Shown: one piece after another, positions 50,293-58,437 of the stretch
How positions within the stretch are numbered: the stretch's first letter is position 1
Layout: each line of letters begins with the position of its first letter
Assembly: GCA_013152755.1 (NCBI GenBank)
Contig: JAADFR010000008.1
Coordinates: 1 to 64,000 of the forward strand
Length of the DNA: 64,000 nucleotides
Origin: Alphaproteobacteria bacterium
GTDB lineage: Bacteria; Pseudomonadota; Alphaproteobacteria; Sphingomonadales; Emcibacteraceae
Reading direction: 5' to 3'
The notes under the pieces: model-generated
Databases searched by the model: none
What the model was told of the DNA's origin: nothing
Seen by the model: only the letters and a program-made list of their open reading frames with translations
Program-made: the position numbers and the translations under genes

Positions 50293-51231
50293 ATGAACGA
50301 AGCAGATAGTCCCCCGGAAGGCGGCAAAGATACGGACCCCCCGTCGCGTGACGGCGGTGGTTTTATTAATTGGATCAAAGGGATATTCTCCGGCGGCGGC
50401 GGGGATAACAGCCTGAAAGAAAGCCTTGAAGAGGTCATTGACGAGCTAGAGGATGAAGAGTCTTCTTTCGGTGAAGAAGAGCGCTCAATCATCAAAAACG
50501 CCCTGACCTTTCGCAACAAACGGGTTGATGACATCATGGTGCCGCGCACGGACATCATTGCTGTGCCGACCTCGGCCACTTTTGAAGAAGTCATGGACGT
50601 CTTTGTGGAGGGCACCACCTCACGCTTGCCGGTCTTTCGCGAAACGCTGGACGAAGTGATTGCCATGGTCCATATCAAGGACGCTTTTCGGGAGCTGGTC
50701 ACGGCAAAGGACAAGGGCGGTGACAGGAGCCTGAGCGCCATACAGCGGCCTATTCTGTTCGTACCGCCGTCCATGAAGCTGTTTGACCTGTTGACCAAGA
50801 TGCAGACGACCCACATTCATATGGCACTGGTGGTGGATGAATATGGCGGCACCGATGGTCTGTTGACCATTGAAGATCTGGTGGAACAGATTGTCGGCGA
50901 TATTGAGGATGAGCATGACGAGGTCGAGGCGGAATTGCTGCGCGAATTACCCGGCGGTGACCTGATGGCCGATGCGCGCCTGTCCATTGAGGATCTGGAA
51001 AATTTACTGGGCCTTGACCTGTTGCCGGATGATCAGGATGATGATGTGGATACATTGGGCGGCCTGCTGTTCACCCTAGCCGGATATATTCCGGCGGTGG
51101 GCGAAACTATTACCGACAAGAGCGGCCTGCATTATAAAATCATGGACGGTGATGCCCGGAGCATAAAAACGGTCCTCATTCGCCGCCGCGTTGGGGCCGA
51201 AGAAAACAAGGCTGAAACCCCGCCGTCATGA
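50293..51231 (+). CDS. hemolysin family / CorC-type CBS-domain protein
   Basis: 312 aa soluble protein with two CBS domains (about residues 75-200: VPRTDIIAVPTSATFEEVMDVF, THIHMALVVDEYGGTDGLLTIEDLVEQIVGDIEDE) and a C-terminal CorC_HlyC domain (TLGGLLFTLAGYIPAVGE). The Gly/acidic N-terminal 50 residues are disordered. The family is linked to magnesium and cobalt efflux; in alphaproteobacteria it is always next to ybeY and lnt. Its stop overlaps the lnt ATG. Confidence 0.93.
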   Translation: MNEADSPPEGGKDTDPPSRDGGGFINWIKGIFSGGGGDNSLKESLEEVIDELEDEESSFGEEERSIIKNALTFRNKRVDDIMVPRTDIIAVPTSATFEEVMDVFVEGTTSRLPVFRETLDEVIAMVHIKDAFRELVTAKDKGGDRSLSAIQRPILFVPPSMKLFDLLTKMQTTHIHMALVVDEYGGTDGLLTIEDLVEQIVGDIEDEHDEVEAELLRELPGGDLMADARLSIEDLENLLGLDLLPDDQDDDVDTLGGLLFTLAGYIPAVGETITDKSGLHYKIMDGDARSIKTVLIRRRVGAEENKAETPPS

Positions 51232-52803
51232 CAGAGGCCCGCCAAATTCAGAAAATGACAGATTGGCTCGGCAGGCTTCGCCCCGTTCAAATGAGAGGGC
51301 TGTTGTTGCTGGCCGGGGGGGTGACGGGTTTTTCCTTTGCGCCTTTCTATCTGTTTCCACTACTTGCCATAAGTTTTCCGCTGCTGTTGCTGGCGCTGCC
51401 CCGGGCGCCAAGGTTATGGACGGCTTATGCTTATGGCTGGTATTTTGGTTTTGGTCAGTTTTTCACCGGTCTTATCTGGATTGCTACGGCTTTTGAGGTG
51501 GATGACCGTTATCCGGCGGCGGCGGGTTACCTTGCGGTAGGGGGGCTGGCCATTGTGCTGGCGATTTTTTCTGGTCTTGCCACGGCGGCTTGCTGGAAAT
51601 TGTTTCACACCAAAGACCCGAAAAAACATGCTCTGCCCATGACCCTTACTTTCGTGGTAATCTGGAGCCTGTCCGAATGGCTTCGGGGGCATGCCTTTAC
51701 TGGTTTTCCGTGGAACCTCACGGGCTACGTCTGGGGTTTCTCGGACATTATGCTCCAGACCACGGCCCTGTGGGGCGTTTACGGCCTTGGTGTATTCACC
51801 CTGTTCCTGGCGCTGATTCCCTATCTGTTGATACAATTGCCGACAAAATCCGGCTACAGGATGATGGGGGTAGCGGTCATTATAATTGGCGGCATGGCGG
51901 TTTATGGTATGGCACAATTATCCACGCCAACGCAATTTAACGATGCGGTTAAGCTGAAAATCATTCAGGCTAATATCAATCAGCAGGATAAATGGGACCC
52001 GGCGAAAAAGGCCGATAACTTCCTCAAATACCTGCGCATGAGTAAAAGTCCGCCGGCGCAGGGCATTACCCATGTGATCTGGCCGGAAACATCGGTGATC
52101 TATTTTCTGGACACCGACGACAGCCGCCGGTTTCTTATTTCGGATGTGCTGAATGAAAATTCAGTACTGATGGCGGGTTACCCCCGGGTTCAGCGATCAC
52201 CGGAATTTCAGGCCTGGAATTCTCTGGCCGAGGTGGATCATGAGGGCAATGTGCGCAATATTTATGACAAATATCATCTGGTGCCGTTTGGGGAATATAC
52301 CCCGGATTTTTTAAGTGATTCCCTATCGTTCTTGGGCCTTGGTATGATGGTGGAGGGCTTTTCCTATAGCCGGGGGACGGGCATCCGGACTCTGCATGCA
52401 TCGTGATGGCATGCCGCCAGTTGGTGTCCTGATCTGTTACGAAATTATCTTTCCCGGTGCGGTGGTCGACCCGAAAGACAGGCCGGACTGGCTGTTGAAT
52501 ATCACCAATGATGCCTGGTACGGCACGTTCAGCGGCCCCTATCAGCATTTACTGCAAACCCGGGTGCGGGCCATAGAAGAAGGCCTGCCAGTCATCCGCT
52601 CGGCGGGCACTGGAATTTCAGCCGTAATTGATTCGTATGGCCGGGTCAAAAAAAGTTTAGGTTTGAACGAACAGGGGGTGATCGTGTCACCTTTGCCCGT
52701 CAAGAGAGTTGCTGCAACGCTATATTCTGCAACAGGGGACGGGGTATTTTTCATTCTGTTGGCATTATTTTATGGGCTAAGTTTCTTGGCTAAACAACGA
52801 TGA
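51228..52803 (+). pseudogene. lnt: apolipoprotein N-acyltransferase, interrupted by a frameshift
   Basis: Lnt adds the third acyl chain to lipoproteins in the inner membrane. Part one (51228-52406) has the membrane helices and the start of the nitrilase domain with the catalytic Glu in WPETSV. It ends at a stop just after RTLH. Part two (to 52803) continues with GMPPVGVLICYE, which holds the catalytic Cys, and the last helix. At 52394-52401 GCAT is present twice in tandem. Removing one copy restores RTLHRDGMPPVGVLICYE at the length usual in related proteins. As it stands no active enzyme can be made. Confidence 0.88.
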
Positions 52804-52825
52804 AGGGCAGTATATAAGATAATGC

Positions 52826-52854
52826 TTGACCTTTGCGTTTTTCAGCTCTACCTG
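52826..52854 (+). promoter_or_regulatory. candidate promoter of the XRE regulator
   Basis: TTGACC (52826-52831), 17-base spacer, TACCTG (52849-52854). Good -35, weak -10. Lies just after the lnt stop, so the regulator need not depend on the upstream operon. Confidence 0.4.
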
Positions 52855-52866
52855 TACAACAGTATT

Positions 52867-52908
52867 TAGGGGTAATATGTTATTAGTAGGGATTAATGTA
52901 GGGATTAA
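52867..52908. repeat. iterated TAGGG-TTAA motifs ahead of the XRE start codon
   Basis: GTAGGGATTAA occurs twice (52886-52896, 52898-52908) with a 12-base period, ending two bases before the ATG. A related TAGGGGTAA lies at 52867-52875. The last copies overlap the place of the ribosome site. Possible autoregulatory operator. Confidence 0.7.
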
Positions 52909-52910
52909 CA

Positions 52911-53339
52911 ATGATTAAATCTAAGCCAGAGCCGGTAGATGTTCATGTGGGGTCAAGGGTACGTTTGCGGCGCACGTTATTGGGGATGAGTCAGGACAAG
53001 CTGGGAAAAGCCCTGAGTCTGACCTTTCAGCAAATTCAGAAATATGAACGCGGGGCAAACCGTATCGGGTCAAGCCGACTGTATAAGCTTTCTCAAATTC
53101 TGGATGTGCCAGTGTCTTTTTTCTTTGATGATATGTCTGCGGAAGTGAGCGGCAAGGCAACCGGTATGTCCGAGGGTGGCCCGCAGAGCTTTGAAGTAGG
53201 CCAATTGTCCCGGCGGGAAACGCTGGAACTTGTCCGGGCCTATTACCGGATCAAGGACCCGGCTGTGCGCAAGAAGCTTTTTGAAATGGTCAAGGCACTG
53301 GGCAAATCTTCCTTAAGCCTCGATAACGCTGACGGTTAG
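52911..53339 (+). CDS. helix-turn-helix (XRE family) transcriptional regulator
   Basis: 142 aa. The HTH occupies about residues 12-67 (VGSRVRLRRTLLGMSQDKLGKAL, TFQQIQKYERGANRIGSSRLYKLSQIL). The C-terminus RRETLELVRAYYRIKDPAVRKKLFEMVKAL is conserved in the alphaproteobacterial group found between lnt and metK, which includes PraR-like regulators. Here pyrD follows and metK is absent. Repeated motifs in front of the start suggest autoregulation. Confidence 0.92.
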   Translation: MIKSKPEPVDVHVGSRVRLRRTLLGMSQDKLGKALSLTFQQIQKYERGANRIGSSRLYKLSQILDVPVSFFFDDMSAEVSGKATGMSEGGPQSFEVGQLSRRETLELVRAYYRIKDPAVRKKLFEMVKALGKSSLSLDNADG

Positions 53340-53424
53340 AGCACCCATAAAGACAATATTTCATATTATTTTTGTTCGTGATAAGTTATGCATATGATTA
53401 TGTATGTTTATCCGAGGGTCTTCT

Positions 53425-54489
53425 ATGGGCTTGTATAATTTAGCCAGATCGATGATTTTTACCCTGTCGCCGGAAAGGGCGCATGGGCTTGCCTTGTTTG
53501 GCTTGAAACATGGTCTGATTTTTTCCGACCATCATCAGGATGATGATGTTCTGAATATTAAATTATGGGATATGGATTTCCCCAATCCTGTGGGTCTGGC
53601 GGCGGGCTTTGACAAGAATGCTGAGGTAGCCTGTCCCATGCTGGCGCAGGGGTTTGGTTTTGTGGAAACGGGAACCGTAACCCCGAAACCACAAAGCGGC
53701 AATCCAAAGCCACGCCTGTTTCGCCTGACAGAAGATAAAGCCGTGATTAACCGGATGGGGTTTAATAATTTGGGGCTTGCACTTTATGCCAAAAACCTGA
53801 AACGGCGTGCGGGGCTGGGCAAATGCGGCATTGTCGGGGCCAATATCGGGGCCAATAAGGACAGCGAAGACCCGGCACAGGATTATGTCACCTGCCTGAA
53901 GTCTCTGCTGGGGCTGGCCAGTTATTTCACCATAAACATTTCATCTCCCAATACGCCGGGCCTGCGTAAGTTACAGGGGCGGGCGGCTCTGGATGACCTG
54001 CTTGCCCGGTTGGTCGCGGTTCGGGAAGCGGCTGACCTGAAGGTTAAAACGCCGCTGTTGGTCAAAATCGCCCCTGATCTGGATGAGGGGGAAAGAGCGG
54101 ATATTGCGGATATTGTTTTGAAGCATGACATGGACGGCATGATCATCAGCAATACAACCATTGGCTTACGGGGCGGCCTGACGTCAGAATATGCCGGGGA
54201 AGGCGGTGGGCTGAGCGGGGCGCCGCTTTTTGATCTGTCCACGGAATTGCTGTCCGACATGTATCGTTTGACTAAGGGCAGGATTCCCCTGATCGGTGTG
54301 GGCGGTGTTGCCAGTGGGATGGATGCCTACCGTAAAATACGGGCCGGGGCCTCTTTGGTACAGCTTTATAGCGCCCTTGTCTTTCACGGACCCGGATTGG
54401 TACGCAAGATAAAGCTTGAATTGACGGCGGCTTTGAAGAAAGATGGTTTTTCATCCTTAAAAGACGCCATCGGCGCAGACCATAAATAA
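53425..54489 (+). CDS. pyrD: dihydroorotate dehydrogenase (quinone)
   Basis: 354 aa class 2 enzyme that oxidises dihydroorotate to orotate and passes electrons to membrane quinone. The N-terminal amphipathic helices (MGLYNLARSMIFTLSPERAHGLALFGL region) are the quinone and membrane module; the FMN barrel has AAGFDKNAEV, RMGFNNLG, NISSPNTPGLR with the catalytic Ser, and GVGGV. Start at ATG 53425, with GAGGG upstream. Feeds electrons into the same quinone pool as the Nuo complex. Confidence 0.95.
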   Translation: MGLYNLARSMIFTLSPERAHGLALFGLKHGLIFSDHHQDDDVLNIKLWDMDFPNPVGLAAGFDKNAEVACPMLAQGFGFVETGTVTPKPQSGNPKPRLFRLTEDKAVINRMGFNNLGLALYAKNLKRRAGLGKCGIVGANIGANKDSEDPAQDYVTCLKSLLGLASYFTINISSPNTPGLRKLQGRAALDDLLARLVAVREAADLKVKTPLLVKIAPDLDEGERADIADIVLKHDMDGMIISNTTIGLRGGLTSEYAGEGGGLSGAPLFDLSTELLSDMYRLTKGRIPLIGVGGVASGMDAYRKIRAGASLVQLYSALVFHGPGLVRKIKLELTAALKKDGFSSLKDAIGADHK

Positions 54490-54504
54490 ATCAGGGAGCC
54501 AAAA

Positions 54505-54852
54505 ATGACCGTAACGATTTTTCACAATCCAAAATGCAGCAAATCCCGCCAGACTCTGGCTCTTTTGCAGGAACAGGGCATCACCCCCACCATCGTTGAA
54601 TATTTAAAAGACGTGCCGAGCGCGGCGGTTTTGTCGGACATATTGGATAAGCTGGGCCTTGAGCCTCGTGACCTGATGCGGCGCAAGGAAGCGGAATATA
54701 AAGACAATGATCTGGCCTCGGAAGAGCTAAGCCGGGATGAGTTGATCGCGGCCATGGTGCGCTTTCCGCGCCTGATTGAACGGCCTATTGTTTTGGCAGG
54801 CGGCAAGGCCGCCATTGGGCGTCCGCCAGAGGATGTGCTGAAAATTTTATAA
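54505..54852 (+). CDS. arsC: arsenate reductase (glutaredoxin-dependent, ArsC family)
   Basis: 115 aa thioredoxin-fold protein with the catalytic Cys11 in HNPKCSKSRQ. EYLKDVP and the C-terminal RFPRLIERPIVLAGGKAAIGRPPE match ArsC of the glutaredoxin-coupled type. No other ars genes are present, so a general reductase role is also possible. AGGGAG lies upstream. Confidence 0.92.
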   Translation: MTVTIFHNPKCSKSRQTLALLQEQGITPTIVEYLKDVPSAAVLSDILDKLGLEPRDLMRRKEAEYKDNDLASEELSRDELIAAMVRFPRLIERPIVLAGGKAAIGRPPEDVLKIL

Positions 54853-54885
54853 TTAAAAGGGTTAGACCCGACACTGGGAGCTATA

Positions 54886-56619
54886 ATGCAGAAAACAGGC
54901 GCATGGTTGCTGAAAACCGCTTTGGAGGCTCTGGGCGTTCGCCATACTTTCGGCATTCCCGGTGTTCATACCACTGAAATCTATGATGAACTGAACAAGT
55001 CTAATCAGATCAGGCCCATGCTGGTCACCCATGAGGGCGGGGCGTCCTTTATGGCCGATGCGGTTAGCCGGACCTCGGACCATATCGGGGTTCTGGTGGT
55101 GGTGCCGGCGGCCGGACTGACCCATGCCATGAGCGGCATTGGCGAGGCCTTTCTGGACGGGATTCCCATGCTGGTGATCTCCGGCGGCGTGCGCACCGAT
55201 ACGGATCATAAATATCAGCTGCATGATATGGATATGCAGGCCCTGATGGCACCGCTGACCAAAAAGACTTTCAAGGTGGAAAGCCATGAGGATGTGATGC
55301 CGATCCTGTTTGCGGCGTATGATTGCGCCATGACGGGGGAGCCAGGGCCGGTTTATGTGGAAATTCCGGTCAATATCCAGTTCACAAAAGGCAAGGTTTC
55401 GCAGATCCCGGAACCTGCCCCGTTAAAGCTTTGCACGAAACCTTTAGCCGCCGAAGATATTACCGCCGCCGCCGAAATTCTGCGGTCGGCCAAGCAGCCG
55501 GGACTATTTCTGGGCTGGGGGGCCATGAAGGCGCGGAACAGTGCGATCACCATAGCCGAGAGCCTGAATGCGCCGGTGGCGACCAGCCTTCAGGGGTTGG
55601 CGGCTTTTCCCCATGATCATCCGTTACATACGGGTATGGGATACGGCATTGCGGCGGTTCCGGCGGCGGAGGATGCCTTTGCCGATTGTGATGTGATCCT
55701 GGCCGTAGGGGTTCGGTTCGGCGAGATCGCCACGGGAAGCTATTCCCTGCCCATTCCGCAAAAAATAATTCATGTGGATATAAACCCCGATGCGCTCGGG
55801 GCCAATTACGACGCCGAACTTGTCATAGAGGGTGATGCGACAGAGGTTCTTGCCGCCTTGGCGGATCGTCTGGGTCCAACTGAAAGCTCAGGTGACAGCA
55901 ACGGCATAGCGGCCCTGATTGCGGATCGGAAGCAGAGCTATCTGGCCGAATGGCGGGACCATAAATCGGGGGACAGAGTTAATCCGGCGGCTTTTTTTGC
56001 CGGTTTGGACAGGGCCTTATCCGATGACGCCATTATTCTGACCGATGATGGCAATCATACTTTCCTGGCGGCGGAATTGATGCCGATCAGCGGGGACCGT
56101 CATTTTATATCGCCGACAGATTTCAATTGCATGGGCTATTGCGTACCGGCGGCCATCGCGGCCAAGCTGGAAAACCGTGAGAAACAGGTGGTTGGTATTG
56201 TGGGGGACGGTGCGTTCTTGATGACTGCCATGGAAATTCTGACCGCCACTGCTGATGACCTTGGCGTGGTTTATTTTATCTTTTCTGACGGCGAGTTGAG
56301 CCAGATCGCACAGGCCCAGCAGGTGCCCTACAGCCGCAAGGTCTGTACCGTCCTGCCCGCCCTGAAATATGAACCCTTTGCCCGGTCCGTGGGCGCGGCT
56401 TATGTGCATATTGCCACGGATAAGGATGTGGATCAGGCCATAGCGCAGGCCTTGGACTATGCGGAGAAGGGCCAGCCCGTGGTGGTCGAAGTGACCATAG
56501 ACTATAGCAAGAAAACCCGCTTTACCAAGGGGGCGTTAAAGGCCAATCTGGACCGGTTTGACTTTGCCACCAAGATGCGTTTCATTGGCCGCGCCCTGAC
56601 CCGTAAAGTCACGGGGTAA
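54886..56619 (+). CDS. thiamine diphosphate-dependent enzyme (acetolactate synthase-like)
   Basis: 577 aa three-domain ThDP enzyme. The catalytic Glu is in VTHEGGASFMADA; the central domain has QPGLFLGWGAM; the ThDP/Mg motif begins GDG at 440-442. Asp468, 27 residues after Asp441, occupies the place where most relatives have the second metal ligand Asn (sequence FSDGELSQIAQ). Reaction unknown: carboligation or decarboxylation of a 2-oxo acid are the likely kinds. It has no FAD-type evidence and no small regulatory subunit nearby, so branched-chain amino acid synthesis is unlikely. Two bases separate it from the LuxR-type gene. Confidence 0.82.
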   Translation: MQKTGAWLLKTALEALGVRHTFGIPGVHTTEIYDELNKSNQIRPMLVTHEGGASFMADAVSRTSDHIGVLVVVPAAGLTHAMSGIGEAFLDGIPMLVISGGVRTDTDHKYQLHDMDMQALMAPLTKKTFKVESHEDVMPILFAAYDCAMTGEPGPVYVEIPVNIQFTKGKVSQIPEPAPLKLCTKPLAAEDITAAAEILRSAKQPGLFLGWGAMKARNSAITIAESLNAPVATSLQGLAAFPHDHPLHTGMGYGIAAVPAAEDAFADCDVILAVGVRFGEIATGSYSLPIPQKIIHVDINPDALGANYDAELVIEGDATEVLAALADRLGPTESSGDSNGIAALIADRKQSYLAEWRDHKSGDRVNPAAFFAGLDRALSDDAIILTDDGNHTFLAAELMPISGDRHFISPTDFNCMGYCVPAAIAAKLENREKQVVGIVGDGAFLMTAMEILTATADDLGVVYFIFSDGELSQIAQAQQVPYSRKVCTVLPALKYEPFARSVGAAYVHIATDKDVDQAIAQALDYAEKGQPVVVEVTIDYSKKTRFTKGALKANLDRFDFATKMRFIGRALTRKVTG

Positions 56620-56621
56620 TC

Positions 56622-57404
56622 ATGATAACCGCTGAATTGGTGATGTCACTTGGCCGGGATGATTTCTTTCAGCAATTCAACCGGGCTTTGGGCAGGATAC
56701 TACCCGTGGACCATATTACCCTATTTTCATATGATCATGACTTCATTCCCCGTTTCATTGCCGGGGCCAGCCGGGGCGAAAGGAGCATCACGTCCAGATT
56801 GGGCAAGTTGTATGAAACGTCCCTTTATTACCACCACGATCCGAACCTGAAGTGGATTGGCAAAAGAAATAAAGACAAGAGCATTCCACTTTTGCAATTG
56901 CTCCACGCCAAGGATATCAGCAATGCCTCTTACAGAAAAAATATTTATGAGGATAATGGCTTGCTGGATCGATTGTCGCTTATAGACCATGACCATCAGA
57001 GATGGTTTGTGTTTAACCTTTACCGGGATGTGGAAAGCGGTTATTTCAGCGATGATGAGGTCAATATTATTCAGGATCAGGCGGATTTGATCGCCGCGCT
57101 GGTCAAACGGCATCTGTCTTTTAGCCCTGCGATTGGGTGGGATATAAAAACGATTCCGCCGATCGAAAAGCTGGAAAATATTGTGGCGGGTCTTGGTGGG
57201 AACCTCAGCAAGCGGGAGATTGAGGTCTGTGCCCGTGCCATGCAGGGCCTTACCCGTGAGGCCATTTCGTTGGATCTGTCGATTAAACAGCCCACTGTCG
57301 CGACCTTTATGAGCCGGGCCTATGCCAAGCTTGATATCTCAAGCCTGAATGAATTATTCGCCCTGTGCCTTGCCCGGACCAGCCAAATAATACACGGATC
57401 CTAG
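56622..57404 (+). CDS. LuxR family transcriptional regulator
   Basis: 260 aa. The C-terminal LuxR-type HTH (about residues 195-250: LSKREIEVCARAMQGLTREAISLDL, KQPTVATFMSRAYAKLDI) is fused to an N-terminal GAF-like or autoinducer-domain-like module that I cannot place. The classical Trp/Tyr/Asp set for acyl-homoserine lactones is not evident and no luxI gene is present. Follows the ThDP gene after two bases, so the two are co-transcribed; it may control the downstream dioxygenase. Confidence 0.85.
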   Translation: MITAELVMSLGRDDFFQQFNRALGRILPVDHITLFSYDHDFIPRFIAGASRGERSITSRLGKLYETSLYYHHDPNLKWIGKRNKDKSIPLLQLLHAKDISNASYRKNIYEDNGLLDRLSLIDHDHQRWFVFNLYRDVESGYFSDDEVNIIQDQADLIAALVKRHLSFSPAIGWDIKTIPPIEKLENIVAGLGGNLSKREIEVCARAMQGLTREAISLDLSIKQPTVATFMSRAYAKLDISSLNELFALCLARTSQIIHGS

Positions 57405-57406
57405 TG

Positions 57407-57456
57407 TCATCCAACAGGATGATAGATTATTATTTATTTTACTGATTAAATAATAA
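57407..57456. promoter_or_regulatory. inverted repeats between the LuxR-type and PhyH genes
   Basis: TCATCC-AACA-GGATGA (57407-57422) follows the LuxR stop. Then TTATTATTTA (57427-57436) and TAAATAATAA (57447-57456) form a perfect 10-bp inverted repeat around a 10-base spacer. The second is a candidate operator of about LuxR-box size; the first may be a weak terminator. Confidence 0.5.
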
Positions 57457-57485
57457 CCTTAAGAGAAATAAGGAGGTCGCAAAGA

Positions 57486-58349
57486 ATGTATATGTCATTG
57501 CCGGATAAATTATGTCGTGCCATAACGGCGGAGGAAATTGCCGCATATGAGGCGAACGGCGCCCATATATTGCGCGGGGTTCTGCCCATGGAATGGATCG
57601 AGGTCATGCGGGAGGCCGTGGAGCGCATACTCACCAATCCGGGCAGTGCGTCACTGGAATATACCCCCAAGGGCAAACCGGGGCGTTATTACGGTGACTT
57701 TTTTATCTGGCGCCGCGATCCGGCCTTTGAGGCCTTTATGAAACAGTCGCCCATGCCGGAGATTGCGGCACAGGTTATGGACGCCACCTGCCTGAATTTC
57801 TTTTACGATCAGTTGCTGGTCAAGGAGCCTAATACGGCGGAGCCGACCCCATGGCATCAGGATTTATCCTATTGGCCGGTGCGCGGTAATCAGATTATAT
57901 CCATCTGGGCCCCTTTTGATCCGGCGGATGAGGAAAGCGGGGTCGTGGTCTATGTGAAAGGCTCCCATAAATTGGGTAAACTCTATGCGCCCAGCACCTT
58001 TGGCGATAAAAGTGGCTTTGCAGACATATACGCCAAGGGGGGGCTTGAACCTTTGCCGGATATTGAGGCCCATCGGGATGATTATGAAATATTATCGTGG
58101 GAGATGGCGCCGGGGGATGTGTTGATCCATCATCCATTGACCCTGCATTATGCGTCCGGCAACAGATCAGCCACAGGTCGCCGCCGGGGGCTGGCCCTGC
58201 GCTATCTGGGCGATGATGCCACCTTTGACAGCCGTCCGGGAACCTTTCTGGAAAATAAAAAAGTCATGGATACGGTGCCGCCCATTACCCTGAAAGACGG
58301 GGAGCCTTTTTCCGGTGATCTGTTTCCCCGCGTCTGGCCCAGAGAATAG
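57486..58349 (+). CDS. phytanoyl-CoA dioxygenase (PhyH) family protein
   Basis: 287 aa non-heme iron, 2-oxoglutarate-dependent oxygenase. The iron triad is His124 and Asp126 (WHQDLSYWP) and His221 (LTLHYASG); Arg232-234 would bind 2-oxoglutarate. The family hydroxylates small or lipid-like substrates; this member's substrate is unknown. A strong AGGAGG lies nine bases before the ATG, the best ribosome site in this region. Downstream of the ThDP enzyme and LuxR-type regulator. Confidence 0.88.
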   Translation: MYMSLPDKLCRAITAEEIAAYEANGAHILRGVLPMEWIEVMREAVERILTNPGSASLEYTPKGKPGRYYGDFFIWRRDPAFEAFMKQSPMPEIAAQVMDATCLNFFYDQLLVKEPNTAEPTPWHQDLSYWPVRGNQIISIWAPFDPADEESGVVVYVKGSHKLGKLYAPSTFGDKSGFADIYAKGGLEPLPDIEAHRDDYEILSWEMAPGDVLIHHPLTLHYASGNRSATGRRRGLALRYLGDDATFDSRPGTFLENKKVMDTVPPITLKDGEPFSGDLFPRVWPRE

Positions 58350-58379
58350 GGGCATCACCGAAAAAAATATAGATTGGCC

Positions 58380-58408
58380 CTGACCGTTGGCTTCAAATAT
58401 TGTATAGT
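58380..58408 (+). promoter_or_regulatory. candidate sigma-70 promoter of recQ
   Basis: CTGACC (58380-58385), 17-base spacer, TATAGT (58403-58408), 29 bases ahead of the recQ ATG. Strong -10, fair -35. Confidence 0.5.
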
Positions 58409-58437
58409 TTTGATCAAACGAAATTCAGGCGAGGGCT

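Noticed and set aside
56622-57404. Quorum-sensing receptor for acyl-homoserine lactones
   Set aside because: No clear ligand-binding signature and no luxI-type gene in the window.
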